Source: Microbacterium oleivorans
GTDB taxonomy: Bacteria > Actinomycetota > Actinomycetes > Actinomycetales > Microbacteriaceae
DNA: 64,000 nucleotides
Assembly (NCBI RefSeq): GCF_013389665.1
Contig: NZ_CP058316.1
Coordinates: 496,001 to 560,000 of the forward strand
Direction of reading: 5' to 3'
A program made the translations under genes and the position numbers. Of the stretch, positions 25,922 through 34,216 are shown in pieces. The number at the start of each line of letters is the position of its first letter. The first letter of the stretch is position 1. The notes under the pieces are model-generated. The model searched no databases. It had not been told where the DNA came from and worked only from the letters and a program-made list of their open reading frames with translations.

Positions 25922-26800
25922 TCAGAGGGTCGCGACGAATTCCTGCAGCCAGGGACGCAGCTCGGGTCCGAGGTCGTCGCGGTCGGAGGCGAGCTGGACG
26001 ATCGCCTTGATGTAGTCGAGGCGGTCGCCGGTGTCATAGCGGCGACCGCGGAACACGACGCCCAGGACGCCCTCGGTGGTCGCGAGCTCCTGGAGCGCGT
26101 CGGTGAGCTGGATCTCGCCGCCCTTGCCGGGTTCGGTGCGCTCGAGTATCTCGTAGACGTTGGGCTTGAGCACGTAACGGCCGATGATGGCGTAGTTGGA
26201 GGGGGCGTCCTCCTTCTTCGGCTTCTCGACGAGGCCGGTGACCTTGACCACATCGGGGTCGTCGGTGAGCTCGACAGCGGCCGCACCGTAGAGGTGGATC
26301 TGATCGGGGTCGACCTCCATGAGTGCGACGACGGTCAGGCCCGAGCGCTCCTGCTCGGCGATCATCTTCGGCAGCAGCGGGTCGCGCTCGTCGATCAGGT
26401 CGTCGCCGAGCATGACGGCGAACACCGCGTCGCCGACGTGGGCCTGCGAACGGAGCACCGCGTGGCCGAGGCCCTTCGGCTCGCCCTGACGGACGAAGTG
26501 GATGTCGGCGAGGTCGGAGGACTCCTGCACCTTGCGGAGCTTCTCGCTGTCGCCCTTGCGGGCGAGGTTGTGCTCGAGCTCCGGGACGGAGTCGAAGTGG
26601 TTCGACAGGTTGTTCTTGTTACGGCCGATGATGATGAGGACGTCTTCGATGCCCGCGTGCGTCGCCTCTTCGACGACGTACTGGATGGCGGGCTTGTCGA
26701 CGACCGGAAGCATCTCCTTCGGCATCGCCTTCGTTGCCGGAAGGAAGCGTGTGCCGAGGCCTGCGGCGGGGATGACCGCCTTGATGCGCTGCTGAGACAT
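25922..26800 (-). CDS. galU: UTP-glucose-1-phosphate uridylyltransferase
   Basis: Makes UDP-glucose from UTP and glucose-1-phosphate; 292 aa, cytosolic. It shows the nucleotide-binding motif AAGLGTRFLPATKAMPKEML, the VVDKPAIQYVVEEA segment, VMLGDDLIDE and GLVEKPKKEDAPSNYAIIGR, all GalU-specific. The ATG at 26800 is 6 bp after TATGGT (26812-26807), so it is predicted to be leaderless. It is divergent from the 5-formyl-THF cyclo-ligase gene with 65 bp between starts. Confidence 0.95.
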   Translation of the reverse strand: MSQQRIKAVIPAAGLGTRFLPATKAMPKEMLPVVDKPAIQYVVEEATHAGIEDVLIIIGRNKNNLSNHFDSVPELEHNLARKGDSEKLRKVQESSDLADIHFVRQGEPKGLGHAVLRSQAHVGDAVFAVMLGDDLIDERDPLLPKMIAEQERSGLTVVALMEVDPDQIHLYGAAAVELTDDPDVVKVTGLVEKPKKEDAPSNYAIIGRYVLKPNVYEILERTEPGKGGEIQLTDALQELATTEGVLGVVFRGRRYDTGDRLDYIKAIVQLASDRDDLGPELRPWLQEFVATL

Positions 26801-26865
26801 GGGTCCACCATAGCGAGCGCTCGCGCCGCGCGAGCCGCGCGACGCCCACCGTTTAGAATCAGGGC

Positions 26866-27462
26866 ATGTCCGACGCGATCGACAACGCCAAGCGTGCCCT
26901 CCGGGCCGACCTGCGCGAACGTCGCTTCGGGATGTCGGATGCCGCGCGCCAGACGGCGGCCGACGGCATCCGTTCCCAGCTGCGCGATCTCGTCGCCGCC
27001 CACGGCGCACGGTCTATCTCGTGCTACCTGTCCGCTCCGACCGAGCCCGGCACCCGCGTGTTCGTCGACGAGGCCGTGGCTGCCGGCGTGCGCGTCCTGC
27101 TCCCCGTCACCCGCACCGACGGTCTGCTGGACTGGGTGGTCGCCGAGCCGGGCGGCGCGGTGGCGGACGGCCTGTTCGGCCTGCCCGAACCCGTCGGCGA
27201 GGTGCTCAGTCCCATCGCCGTCGGCGAGGTCGATCTCCTCGTCATCCCCGCTGCGGCCGTGGATGCCGGTGGCATGCGTCTGGGCTGGGGACGCGGATAC
27301 TTCGACAAGACCCTCGGCTCGATGGAGAACCGTCCGCCCGTCTACGCCGTCGTCTTCGACTCCGAGCTCGTCGACGAGGTGCCGCGCGATCTGCACGATC
27401 AGCCGGTGACCGGCGTCGTGACCCCCACCCGCACCGTCGTCCTCGCTCCCGAGGCCCGCTGA
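26866..27462 (+). CDS. 5-formyltetrahydrofolate cyclo-ligase
   Basis: A 198-aa enzyme that converts 5-formyl-THF to 5,10-methenyl-THF with ATP. It has the N-terminal KRALRADLRERR stretch, YLSAPTEPGTRVFVDEA, LLVIPAAAVDAGGMRLGWGR and GYFDKTL, the family signature for ATP binding. The ATG at 26866 is 6 bp after TAGAAT (26854-26859), so it is leaderless. It probably starts an operon with the zinc-ribbon and mscL genes. Confidence 0.93.
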   Translation: MSDAIDNAKRALRADLRERRFGMSDAARQTAADGIRSQLRDLVAAHGARSISCYLSAPTEPGTRVFVDEAVAAGVRVLLPVTRTDGLLDWVVAEPGGAVADGLFGLPEPVGEVLSPIAVGEVDLLVIPAAAVDAGGMRLGWGRGYFDKTLGSMENRPPVYAVVFDSELVDEVPRDLHDQPVTGVVTPTRTVVLAPEAR

Positions 27463-27476
27463 CCACCCGAGGAACC

Positions 27477-27764
27477 ATGCCCACCTACGCATATGCCTGC
27501 AAGACCTGCGGGCACCGCTTCGATGCCGTCCAGTCGTTCGCCGACGCAGCTCTCACGGTCTGCCCCGAGTGCTCCGGGGAGCTGCGCAAGCAGTACGGCT
27601 CGATCGGCGTCACCTTCAACGGCGGCGGCTTCTACCGCACCGACTCCCGAGCCGCGTCGTCGTCGGGATCGGAGTCGGGCGGATCAACCGGTGGCGGCGC
27701 GTCGTCGTCTTCGGCATCATCGAAGTCCGAGGCGACGTCCTCGCCCGCTTCCGCGGGATCGTAG
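27477..27764 (+). CDS. FmdB-type zinc ribbon protein
   Basis: A 95-aa protein whose N-terminal 45 residues form a zinc ribbon: MPTYAYACKTCGHRF, then LTVCPECSG, giving two CxxC pairs, followed by GVTFNGGGFYRTD. The rest is a Ser/Gly-rich low-complexity tail. The family is associated with putative regulatory roles; the function here is unknown. GAGGAACC precedes the ATG. The gene is 14 bp after the cyclo-ligase and 31 bp before mscL. Confidence 0.9.
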   Translation: MPTYAYACKTCGHRFDAVQSFADAALTVCPECSGELRKQYGSIGVTFNGGGFYRTDSRAASSSGSESGGSTGGGASSSSASSKSEATSSPASAGS

Positions 27765-27795
27765 GAACCGGTTCGTCCGGAGAAGGAGAGCACCC

Positions 27796-28293
27796 GTGAT
27801 CAAGGGCTTCCGCGATTTCATCATGCGCGGCAACGTCATCGACCTGGCTGTCGCCGTCGTCATCGGCGGTGCGTTCACCGCCATCGTCAACGCGATCGTC
27901 ACCAGCATCATCAATCCGCTGATCGCCCTGGTCTACCTGCCCGACCCGGCGACCGGCGCGATCGGCCCGAAGCTCACCGGCATCCACGGCGAGGAGGTGA
28001 CCTTCCCGCTCGGCGGGCTCATCACCGCGGTCATCAGCTTCTTCGCGGTCGCCCTCGTCGTGTACCTCGTGTTCGTCGTGCCGATGAACAAGTGGAAGGA
28101 GCGCCAGGCCGCCAAGGCCGGCGTCGTCGAAGAGGAGGCCAAGCTGCCGACCGAGGCGGAACTGCTCATCCAGATCCGCGACCTGCTCGACCGGGACAAC
28201 GCCGCCACCTCGGCGACGAGCACGGCACCGGCACCGGCGGAAGCGCCGCTGCGTCGCTCGCAGAACACTCCCCCGGCGGCCCCGTCCGCCTGA
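27796..28293 (+). CDS. mscL: Large-conductance mechanosensitive channel
   Basis: A 165-aa pentameric channel protein that opens on membrane stretch to release solutes. The N-terminal helix KGFRDFIMRGNVIDLAVAVV and TM1 with GGAFTAIVNAIVTSIINPLI are diagnostic; TM2 is GLITAVISFFAVALVVYLVF. The C-terminal bundle is followed by an Ala/Pro/Thr-rich tail longer than in E. coli. The GTG start has AAGGAGA 5 bp upstream. Confidence 0.95.
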   Translation: MIKGFRDFIMRGNVIDLAVAVVIGGAFTAIVNAIVTSIINPLIALVYLPDPATGAIGPKLTGIHGEEVTFPLGGLITAVISFFAVALVVYLVFVVPMNKWKERQAAKAGVVEEEAKLPTEAELLIQIRDLLDRDNAATSATSTAPAPAEAPLRRSQNTPPAAPSA

Positions 28294-28298
28294 GGGGC

Positions 28299-28493
28299 TC
28301 AGTAGTGCGGCGGGACCTCGTTCCGCATCCGCGCATCGTTCGGACCGGATGCCCCGGCTGCGCCATCGGCGTCGGCCGGGGCATCCGTCGTAACATCGGC
28401 CGAGACCGGCTCCGTCGTCGTGCCGGGCGCGGCGGTCAGGCGCGCGCGGCGACGTCCGACGCGCTCGACCCGCTGGCGGTCATTCGATGACAT
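28299..28493 (-). CDS. Small conserved hypothetical protein ending in PPHY
   Basis: A 64-aa protein whose ATG lies within the last codons of the helicase-like gene, a 14-bp overlap that suggests translational coupling. It starts with a basic RQRVERVGRRRARL segment, has a Thr/Ala/Asp-rich middle, and ends NDARMRNEVPPHY. From memory, a similar ending (NDxRLxxDKPPHW) occurs in small actinobacterial proteins next to such helicase genes. The function is unknown. The shared position with the large protein suggests a joint role. Confidence 0.65.
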   Translation of the reverse strand: MSSNDRQRVERVGRRRARLTAAPGTTTEPVSADVTTDAPADADGAAGASGPNDARMRNEVPPHY

Positions 28494-31400
28494 CGAGCGG
28501 CTCGGTGCTCGCGTCCGCCGTCGGCGCCTCGGGCTCGACGCCGAGGATCGCCGCGACGCGAGCCGCGACGCCGGCCGGGTCGCTGTAGAGGTCGAACGAG
28601 TGCACGCGGATGTAGTGCCAGCCGAGGCGACGGAGGATCTGCGGCCGCAGACGGAGCGACTCGCGCAACGACTGCCCGATGGTCTCGGGGTCGCCCTCGA
28701 CGACGACGGCTTTGCCGTCGCGCTGCGCGACGAGGGGCAGGATGCCGCGATATGCGACATCCACCGCGACGCCGAGCCGCCGGAGGTTCTGGGCGAGGGC
28801 GAGGGTGAGCGGATCGGCGAGGTCCTCGAGACGGGCTTCCCGCGAGCGCGCAGCGATGTTGCCGAGGATCGACATCAGCGTTGCCGCGCCGTTCTCGAGT
28901 CGGCCGTCGTCGAACGCGGAGGGCCGGATCGATGACACGATGACCATCGAGCGGCGCGCACGGGTCATCCCGACCGTGAGCAGGCGTTCGCCGTCCGGTC
29001 CGGAGAGCACCCCGAAGTCGCTGAGCACGCGGCCGTGCCGGGTGAGTCCGTAGCCGAGCGAGAAGACGACCCGGTCGCGACTCTCGGCCACCGATTCCTC
29101 GAGACCGAGCACGGCGAAGGGTTCAGCGGTCTCGCGGCCGACGAACTCCGCGACGTCCGAGCGGCCCGAGAACGCCGCTTCGACGGCGGCACGGATGCGC
29201 AGCGCGTGCTTCGTCGAGGCCGTCACCACCATGAGCGACTCCTTGGGGCGGTTCACGGCGTGCTCGACGACGAGCGTGACCACACGAGCGACCTCGGCGT
29301 CCGGGCTCTCCACGGCCCCGGAGTCGGGATCGGGCGCACCCACCCCGCCCTCGACGTAATCGACGCTGAGGCTGCCGCGCCCGAGGTAGGACCCGGCCCA
29401 GGGGAACGAGACGATCTCGCCTCCGTAGAACGCCTCGTTCACGAGCTCGGCGAGGTCTTCGCCGCCCGCCCGGTAGCTGCGGGTGAGCGTCTCGACGGGC
29501 ACGATCTCGGCGAGGCGTTCGAAGACGCTGCGCTCCTCGGGATCGACGAGGGCCTCATCGGAGGCATCCCGGTCGGCGGCGATCTCGAAGGGGGTCGGGC
29601 GCTGCGTGACCGGGTCGCCGAAGGCGACGACCTGCCGCCCGCGGCGCAGCGCCGAGGCGGATTCCGCGACGCTCAGAGCCCCGGCATCCGCCAGGACCAC
29701 GACATCGAAGATCGGTCGGGCGGGCAGCGCCGGAACCTCGTAGGGCGAGGCGATCCACACCGGGGCGAGCGTTCGCATCAGCCTCGGGGCGACCGCGAGG
29801 ATCTCGGCAGCCGAGGCCGTGCCCTCGCGCAACGCGGCCTTGAGCGCCGCGGTCTCGTCGGCCTCGTCGACGATCGCGATCTTCCAGCGCGTCGCGAGCT
29901 CGGCGGCGAGCTGCTGACCGGCCGACGCGGCATGGGCCTCGTCCACGAGCCGGAAATCGCGCTCGAGCCGGTCGACGACGCTGGTGTTCGCGCCGAGCAG
30001 TGCGCGATCGCCGCGCAGCATCGCCTCGAGAGCCGACTGCCACCACGCGAACTCGAACTCCGAGGCGACCCGGTCTTCGGGCACATGGCGTACCGACAGC
30101 TCGGTCAGGAGGGCGTCGAGCCCGAGCGCCGCGAGTTCGCCGCGGAGCGTGGCGCGCTCGACGAGGTTGTCGAACACGTCGGAGTCGGCGGCCAGCCCGG
30201 CGAGAGTGCGGACGAGGTCGGGGATCGGGGTCGCGAGGAGGTCGTGTCCGGGGCCGAGCACCCGCGTGAGTTCGGTCAGATCGGCGTCCACGCGCTGCCA
30301 CGAGGTGGCGACGGCGTCGAGCCCCGCCGGGATCTCGGGGACGACGCCGACCTCGGCGAGCCGCTGCCACTGCTCGCGCTGCTTCTGGACCCGCACGAGC
30401 GCGTCGTGCATGTCGGTCACGTGCATGCCGGGTCGCACGTACTCCTTCGACAGCCGGCGCAGCCGCCGTCGGGTCGCACCGTTCATGTCGGGGGTGTCGC
30501 GACGGGTGGAGTGGGCCTCGATGAGATCGCCGAGGGGCCGCTCGAAGACGGTGAGGCTGAAGCGGTCGAGCGAGGCGCGGATGCCCTGGAGGAGGCGGAT
30601 GTACGCACCGAGCTCGGCGAGCGTCGTGAACGGACGCATCCGCGTCTGCCCGATGAGCTCGTAGCCCCGCTCGAGGATCTCGGGAATCTCGCTGCGGTGG
30701 AGCCGGCCCGCGAGGGCGTGGGCCGACCGTGCCTGCTCGGTCGTCTCGAACGCGACGCCGTACCAGGGCGAATCGTCGGGCCCGAAGCGGAACTCGCCGA
30801 GGCGGGCGGCGGTCGCCAACGACGTGGCGGCCTCGGAACGACGAGTCGACAGACGCTGCAGTGTCACCGCGTCGAAGCGGGTGGCCGCCGAGGGCTGAGG
30901 CTCCTCGGCCGCGATGGTCGTGAGCCTCTGGAGCACCTCGAGAGGTGAGACGCCGAGCATCGGGTTGCGCTGCGTGAGCGCGACCCGGTAGTCCCGCAGC
31001 ACACCGCGGAGCCGGACGAGGGCGTCGTCGATCTCGCCCATCTTCGGGTGCTCGGCCTTCTCGTTGCGCGCGATCGATCGGATGAGGTCGCGGTGGACGC
31101 CGCGCGGCGAGACGGCGAGACCGGGGAGGCCGATGCCGACGAGCCGGTGGCGCACCCCCTCGAGGGTCGAGCGGCGCGCACTGACCACGAGGACGCGCTT
31201 GCCCCGCCGGACGAGCTCGCCCACGGCATTGATGATCGTCTGGGTGCCTCCGGTACCGGGCAGGGTGTGCACGACGAGCGACTGGCCGGCCACGATGCGG
31301 TCGAGCACGCCCTCCTGCTCCGCATCGGCGTCGAGCAGGAGCCGGTCGGATGCCGGCGGGCGATCGTCGGCCGGTACCGCGTCGGGCACCGGGTGGCGGG

Positions 31401-32136
31401 CGGCCACGACGGCGCGGTCGTCGTCGTGGCCGGCGAGGGCGTTGAGCACCGGGATGTCGAGATCGGCGGCGTCGCGCTCGGCACGGGCGGCGACGTCGGC
31501 GAAGGTCGAGACGATGAGCCGGGGCTGCACGGTGAACGTGTCGACGTGCGCCGTGAGAGCGCGCAGGTGGTCGATCACCGGTTGGGGCTTGAACACCCCG
31601 CCGTCGTAGGCGAGCGCGGCGAGGCCGCGCCGGTCGAGGTCGATGCCGAAGTGGGCGCGAGCGATCTCGACGAGCTCGGGGTTGACCGAGAACGAGCCGT
31701 GCAGCTTGAGATCGAAGTCGCCGTGATGGCGTCGGATCGCAAGCGGGCGCAGCAGGACGGGCGCGTTGTAGGCCAGGCCCCCTGCACGCCAGGAGGCGAA
31801 GCCGACGCCCAGGTGCACGGTGTCGAGGCCCCGGGTCGTCCGCAGCTCGACGTCCTTGGCGGTGATGCGTCCGGCGGCCAGCCGGGCGGTACGCAGCGCG
31901 ACCTCGTCGCGGAACAGGTTGGACAGCAGCGTGGAGCGCCCCGTGATGAACTGCGGCAGGCTGCCGGGGTGGGCCTTGGTGATGTCGATCCCGACGTCGT
32001 CGGAGGCGATGTAGTGCAGGAGCGTCGACCGGCCGCCGAGCCGTGCGGCCTGCACCCGGATGCGCTCCCGCTCGGGGTCGGCGACGTGCGCGACACGGGC
32101 GTCCTCGTCGGCGACACTGAGTTGCGAGGGGTCCAC
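28480..32136 (-). CDS. Large SF1 helicase-like protein with C-terminal nuclease-like domain, degenerate ATPase motifs
   Basis: A 1218-aa cytosolic protein. The Walker A region reads HTLPGTGGTQTIINA, where the lysine of GTGKT is glycine. The Walker B region is VVVLADAGALS, without the DE pair. FGDPVTQRPTPF resembles motif III, and LSGPDGERLLTVGMTRAR resembles motifs V/VI of UvrD/Upf1-like helicases. The final 110 residues (LGVAVDV..LRPQILRRLGWHYIRVHSFDLY) look like the restriction-endonuclease-like domain of DUF4011-type helicases. It may bind nucleic acid without classic ATP hydrolysis. The start is set at the GTG at 32136; the exact start is uncertain. Confidence 0.82.
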   Translation of the reverse strand: MDPSQLSVADEDARVAHVADPERERIRVQAARLGGRSTLLHYIASDDVGIDITKAHPGSLPQFITGRSTLLSNLFRDEVALRTARLAAGRITAKDVELRTTRGLDTVHLGVGFASWRAGGLAYNAPVLLRPLAIRRHHGDFDLKLHGSFSVNPELVEIARAHFGIDLDRRGLAALAYDGGVFKPQPVIDHLRALTAHVDTFTVQPRLIVSTFADVAARAERDAADLDIPVLNALAGHDDDRAVVAARHPVPDAVPADDRPPASDRLLLDADAEQEGVLDRIVAGQSLVVHTLPGTGGTQTIINAVGELVRRGKRVLVVSARRSTLEGVRHRLVGIGLPGLAVSPRGVHRDLIRSIARNEKAEHPKMGEIDDALVRLRGVLRDYRVALTQRNPMLGVSPLEVLQRLTTIAAEEPQPSAATRFDAVTLQRLSTRRSEAATSLATAARLGEFRFGPDDSPWYGVAFETTEQARSAHALAGRLHRSEIPEILERGYELIGQTRMRPFTTLAELGAYIRLLQGIRASLDRFSLTVFERPLGDLIEAHSTRRDTPDMNGATRRRLRRLSKEYVRPGMHVTDMHDALVRVQKQREQWQRLAEVGVVPEIPAGLDAVATSWQRVDADLTELTRVLGPGHDLLATPIPDLVRTLAGLAADSDVFDNLVERATLRGELAALGLDALLTELSVRHVPEDRVASEFEFAWWQSALEAMLRGDRALLGANTSVVDRLERDFRLVDEAHAASAGQQLAAELATRWKIAIVDEADETAALKAALREGTASAAEILAVAPRLMRTLAPVWIASPYEVPALPARPIFDVVVLADAGALSVAESASALRRGRQVVAFGDPVTQRPTPFEIAADRDASDEALVDPEERSVFERLAEIVPVETLTRSYRAGGEDLAELVNEAFYGGEIVSFPWAGSYLGRGSLSVDYVEGGVGAPDPDSGAVESPDAEVARVVTLVVEHAVNRPKESLMVVTASTKHALRIRAAVEAAFSGRSDVAEFVGRETAEPFAVLGLEESVAESRDRVVFSLGYGLTRHGRVLSDFGVLSGPDGERLLTVGMTRARRSMVIVSSIRPSAFDDGRLENGAATLMSILGNIAARSREARLEDLADPLTLALAQNLRRLGVAVDVAYRGILPLVAQRDGKAVVVEGDPETIGQSLRESLRLRPQILRRLGWHYIRVHSFDLYSDPAGVAARVAAILGVEPEAPTADASTEPLDVIE

Positions 32137-32374
32137 CGAATCGCCCCGAACCCCGTCGGTCGCGTCCGGTCGGACGGCTCCTCGATCTCCACGCCACACA
32201 GCACACACCCTAAGCGGCCCGGCGGCATCCGTCCCTCAGGCGCCGCCGAGTTTCGCGCTATTGACGACACGCCGGACCACCGGCGATTCCTCCCCAGCGC
32301 GAACCCACGGTCCCTCGTCCCCGATGACGCGTCGCCGCGCGAGCCCGCCCGCGAGGCGCCGCCAAGATGGGGAG

Positions 32375-32914
32375 ATGACCGACGCTGCCTTCTCGGTGCA
32401 CCCCACGCCCCTCGGAGATGTCCTCATCGTCGTCACCGACGCGGGTGTGGCAGCCCTCGAGGTGCTCGATCGACCCGCCGACATCGCCGTGGCCGATGTC
32501 GCGGCCGCGCTGCGCGGCGTGCCCTCCCACGACCCGGCGGCGACCGCGGCCGTGTCATCCGAGCTCGACGCGTTCTTCGCCGGCGAGCTGCGCACCTTCT
32601 CCTCGCCCATCGACTGGAGGCTGGCCCCGGAGGGGTTCGCCCGCGCGGCGCTGCGCGCCGTCTGCGCCGTGCCGTTCGGCGAACTCGCGACCTACGGCGA
32701 GATCGCCGTGGCGGCGGGGTCGCCGCGCGCGCACCGCGCCGTGGGGTCCGCGTGCGCCCGCACTCCGATCTCGATCGTCGTGCCCGCCCACCGCGTCGTG
32801 CGCAGCGACGGCTCCATCGGCGAGTACGGCGGACACCCCGAACGCAAACGCTTCCTGATCGATCTCGAGTCGGCCGTGTCGACGGGCACGGTGCCGTTGC
32901 CGCGACGCGTGTAG
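32375..32914 (+). CDS. O6-alkylguanine-DNA alkyltransferase homologue lacking the active-site cysteine
   Basis: A 179-aa protein with the full two-domain layout: an N-terminal beta domain and the C-terminal DNA-binding domain (FARAALRAVCAVPFGELATYGE, then AHRAVGSACARTPISIVVP). The acceptor motif PCHRV reads PAHRV; the codon is GCC, so alanine replaces the cysteine that takes the alkyl group. It therefore cannot act as a normal methyltransferase. Alkyltransferase-like (ATL) proteins have PWHR and flag lesions for excision repair, a possible role here. ATG 32375 lies after GGGGAG. It is divergent from the helicase-like gene. Confidence 0.85.
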   Translation: MTDAAFSVHPTPLGDVLIVVTDAGVAALEVLDRPADIAVADVAAALRGVPSHDPAATAAVSSELDAFFAGELRTFSSPIDWRLAPEGFARAALRAVCAVPFGELATYGEIAVAAGSPRAHRAVGSACARTPISIVVPAHRVVRSDGSIGEYGGHPERKRFLIDLESAVSTGTVPLPRRV

Positions 32915-33031
32915 GCCGCGGGCGGCGACGCGACGGGGCCCCTCGGCCGCGCGACGGCCGGGGGGCACCGTCCTGTCAGCGCCACGCCTCGGGCTCGGGC
33001 GCCCGCCGCCCCCGCCTCTAAGCTGTCGTGC

Positions 33032-34168
33032 GTGTTGCGCCTGGTCATGTTCGTCGGAGCCGGTATCGCCGTCGGAGGAGTCGTCGTCGTGATCGTGGGC
33101 CCGCCCGGCGCGGGCGCGTGGGCGATCCCCGTCGGGGTCACGCTCGTCCTGGTCGCGGGGGCCTTCGCCCTCGTCGCACGCTCGACCCGCGGCATGGCGG
33201 CCCCCACCGAAGCCCAGCTGGTCACGGCCCGCGCCGAGGGCCGTGAGGGCGTGGCGCGCATCGACGCCCTCACGCAGACCGGGACCCAGATCAACGATCA
33301 GCCGGTGTGCGAGATCGAGGTGACGGTGCAGCCGCGCGTCGGCGCCGCCTTCCGCGCGCGCACCCGCCGGATCGTCACACTCATCGAGATCCCCCGGTTC
33401 CAGCCGGGAACTCGGCACGCGGTCGTCACGACGCCCGCCGGCGCGGTCGCGTTCATCGGCGGCGATGTCGGGAGCGCGGCGACGAGCCTGCCCGAATCCG
33501 GCACCGCGCCGTTGCTGCTTCCGGCGGCGGGCGAGGGGTTCGGGCCACGCCCGGTCCTGGGCATCGGGCGGCGCGGCCGCGCGGCGCGCATCGTGCTCTT
33601 CGCCGCGGCCGCCGTGGTCGCCGCCGTCACCGTGGTGCTGCCGTACCGCGCCGCCGTCGCCGAGACCGTCACAGCGCTGTCGGCGGGACGGCTGCACGCC
33701 GACCAGCGGCAGCCTGGGGCCCTCGAGAACGCCCTCCAGTCGCTGAGCGGCGAGATCGGTCACGGCACGGTCAGCCGCGTCGTCGTCGCCGACGACTACG
33801 TGATCGCCTACGCACCCGTGCGACCGGGTGAGACAGCTACGGACACGTGGATCTACCGTCGCGGTGAGGTCACCCGCCAGGGTCCGGCCAGCATCCAGCC
33901 CGAGACCGTCGGCGAGCAGTTCGGCATCGCGGACGTCGCCTGGTCGAAGCTCTGGCCGCTCGTTGAGTCCGCGGCTCGGTCCGAGGGCGTCGATGACGTC
34001 TCCGAGACATCCTTCGTCGTCGATCGGGGCGCCGACTCCGACATCGACAGCCCGACGTTCGCTCAGCCCGTCGGGCCGGTCGAGGTGGATTTCAGCGTGG
34101 GCGACGAATACCGCGACGCGGGGTACCGGGCGTCTGCCGACGGCAGCGGCCTGCAGCGACTTCGCTGA
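33032..34168 (+). CDS. Hypothetical membrane protein
   Basis: A 378-aa protein with two N-terminal helices (about 1-25 and 30-50), a beta-rich soluble domain with a pattern like DUF3592 (DQPVCEIEVTV, then VTLIEIPRFQPGTRHAVV), a third helix near 190-210, and a large C-terminal extracytoplasmic domain. I do not recognise a specific function. The GTG at 33032 follows TAAGCT (33019-33024) by 7 bp and is probably leaderless. A short GC hairpin (CCGGG..CCCGG, near 34176) lies between its stop and convergent actP. Confidence 0.75.
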   Translation: MLRLVMFVGAGIAVGGVVVVIVGPPGAGAWAIPVGVTLVLVAGAFALVARSTRGMAAPTEAQLVTARAEGREGVARIDALTQTGTQINDQPVCEIEVTVQPRVGAAFRARTRRIVTLIEIPRFQPGTRHAVVTTPAGAVAFIGGDVGSAATSLPESGTAPLLLPAAGEGFGPRPVLGIGRRGRAARIVLFAAAAVVAAVTVVLPYRAAVAETVTALSAGRLHADQRQPGALENALQSLSGEIGHGTVSRVVVADDYVIAYAPVRPGETATDTWIYRRGEVTRQGPASIQPETVGEQFGIADVAWSKLWPLVESAARSEGVDDVSETSFVVDRGADSDIDSPTFAQPVGPVEVDFSVGDEYRDAGYRASADGSGLQRLR

Positions 34169-34216
34169 CCGCCGCCGGGGCGACGCCCGGTCCCCCACGC
34201 ATCGCTCGCGCCGGAC

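Noticed and set aside
32136..32208. Longer N-terminus of the helicase-like protein
   Set aside because: The added codons form a low-complexity stretch and reach towards the opposing gene; the GTG at 32136 is more plausible, though not proven.
32375..32914. A frameshift or pseudogene explanation for the missing MGMT cysteine
   Set aside because: The reading frame is intact through conserved sequence on both sides of PAHR, so a point substitution explains it.
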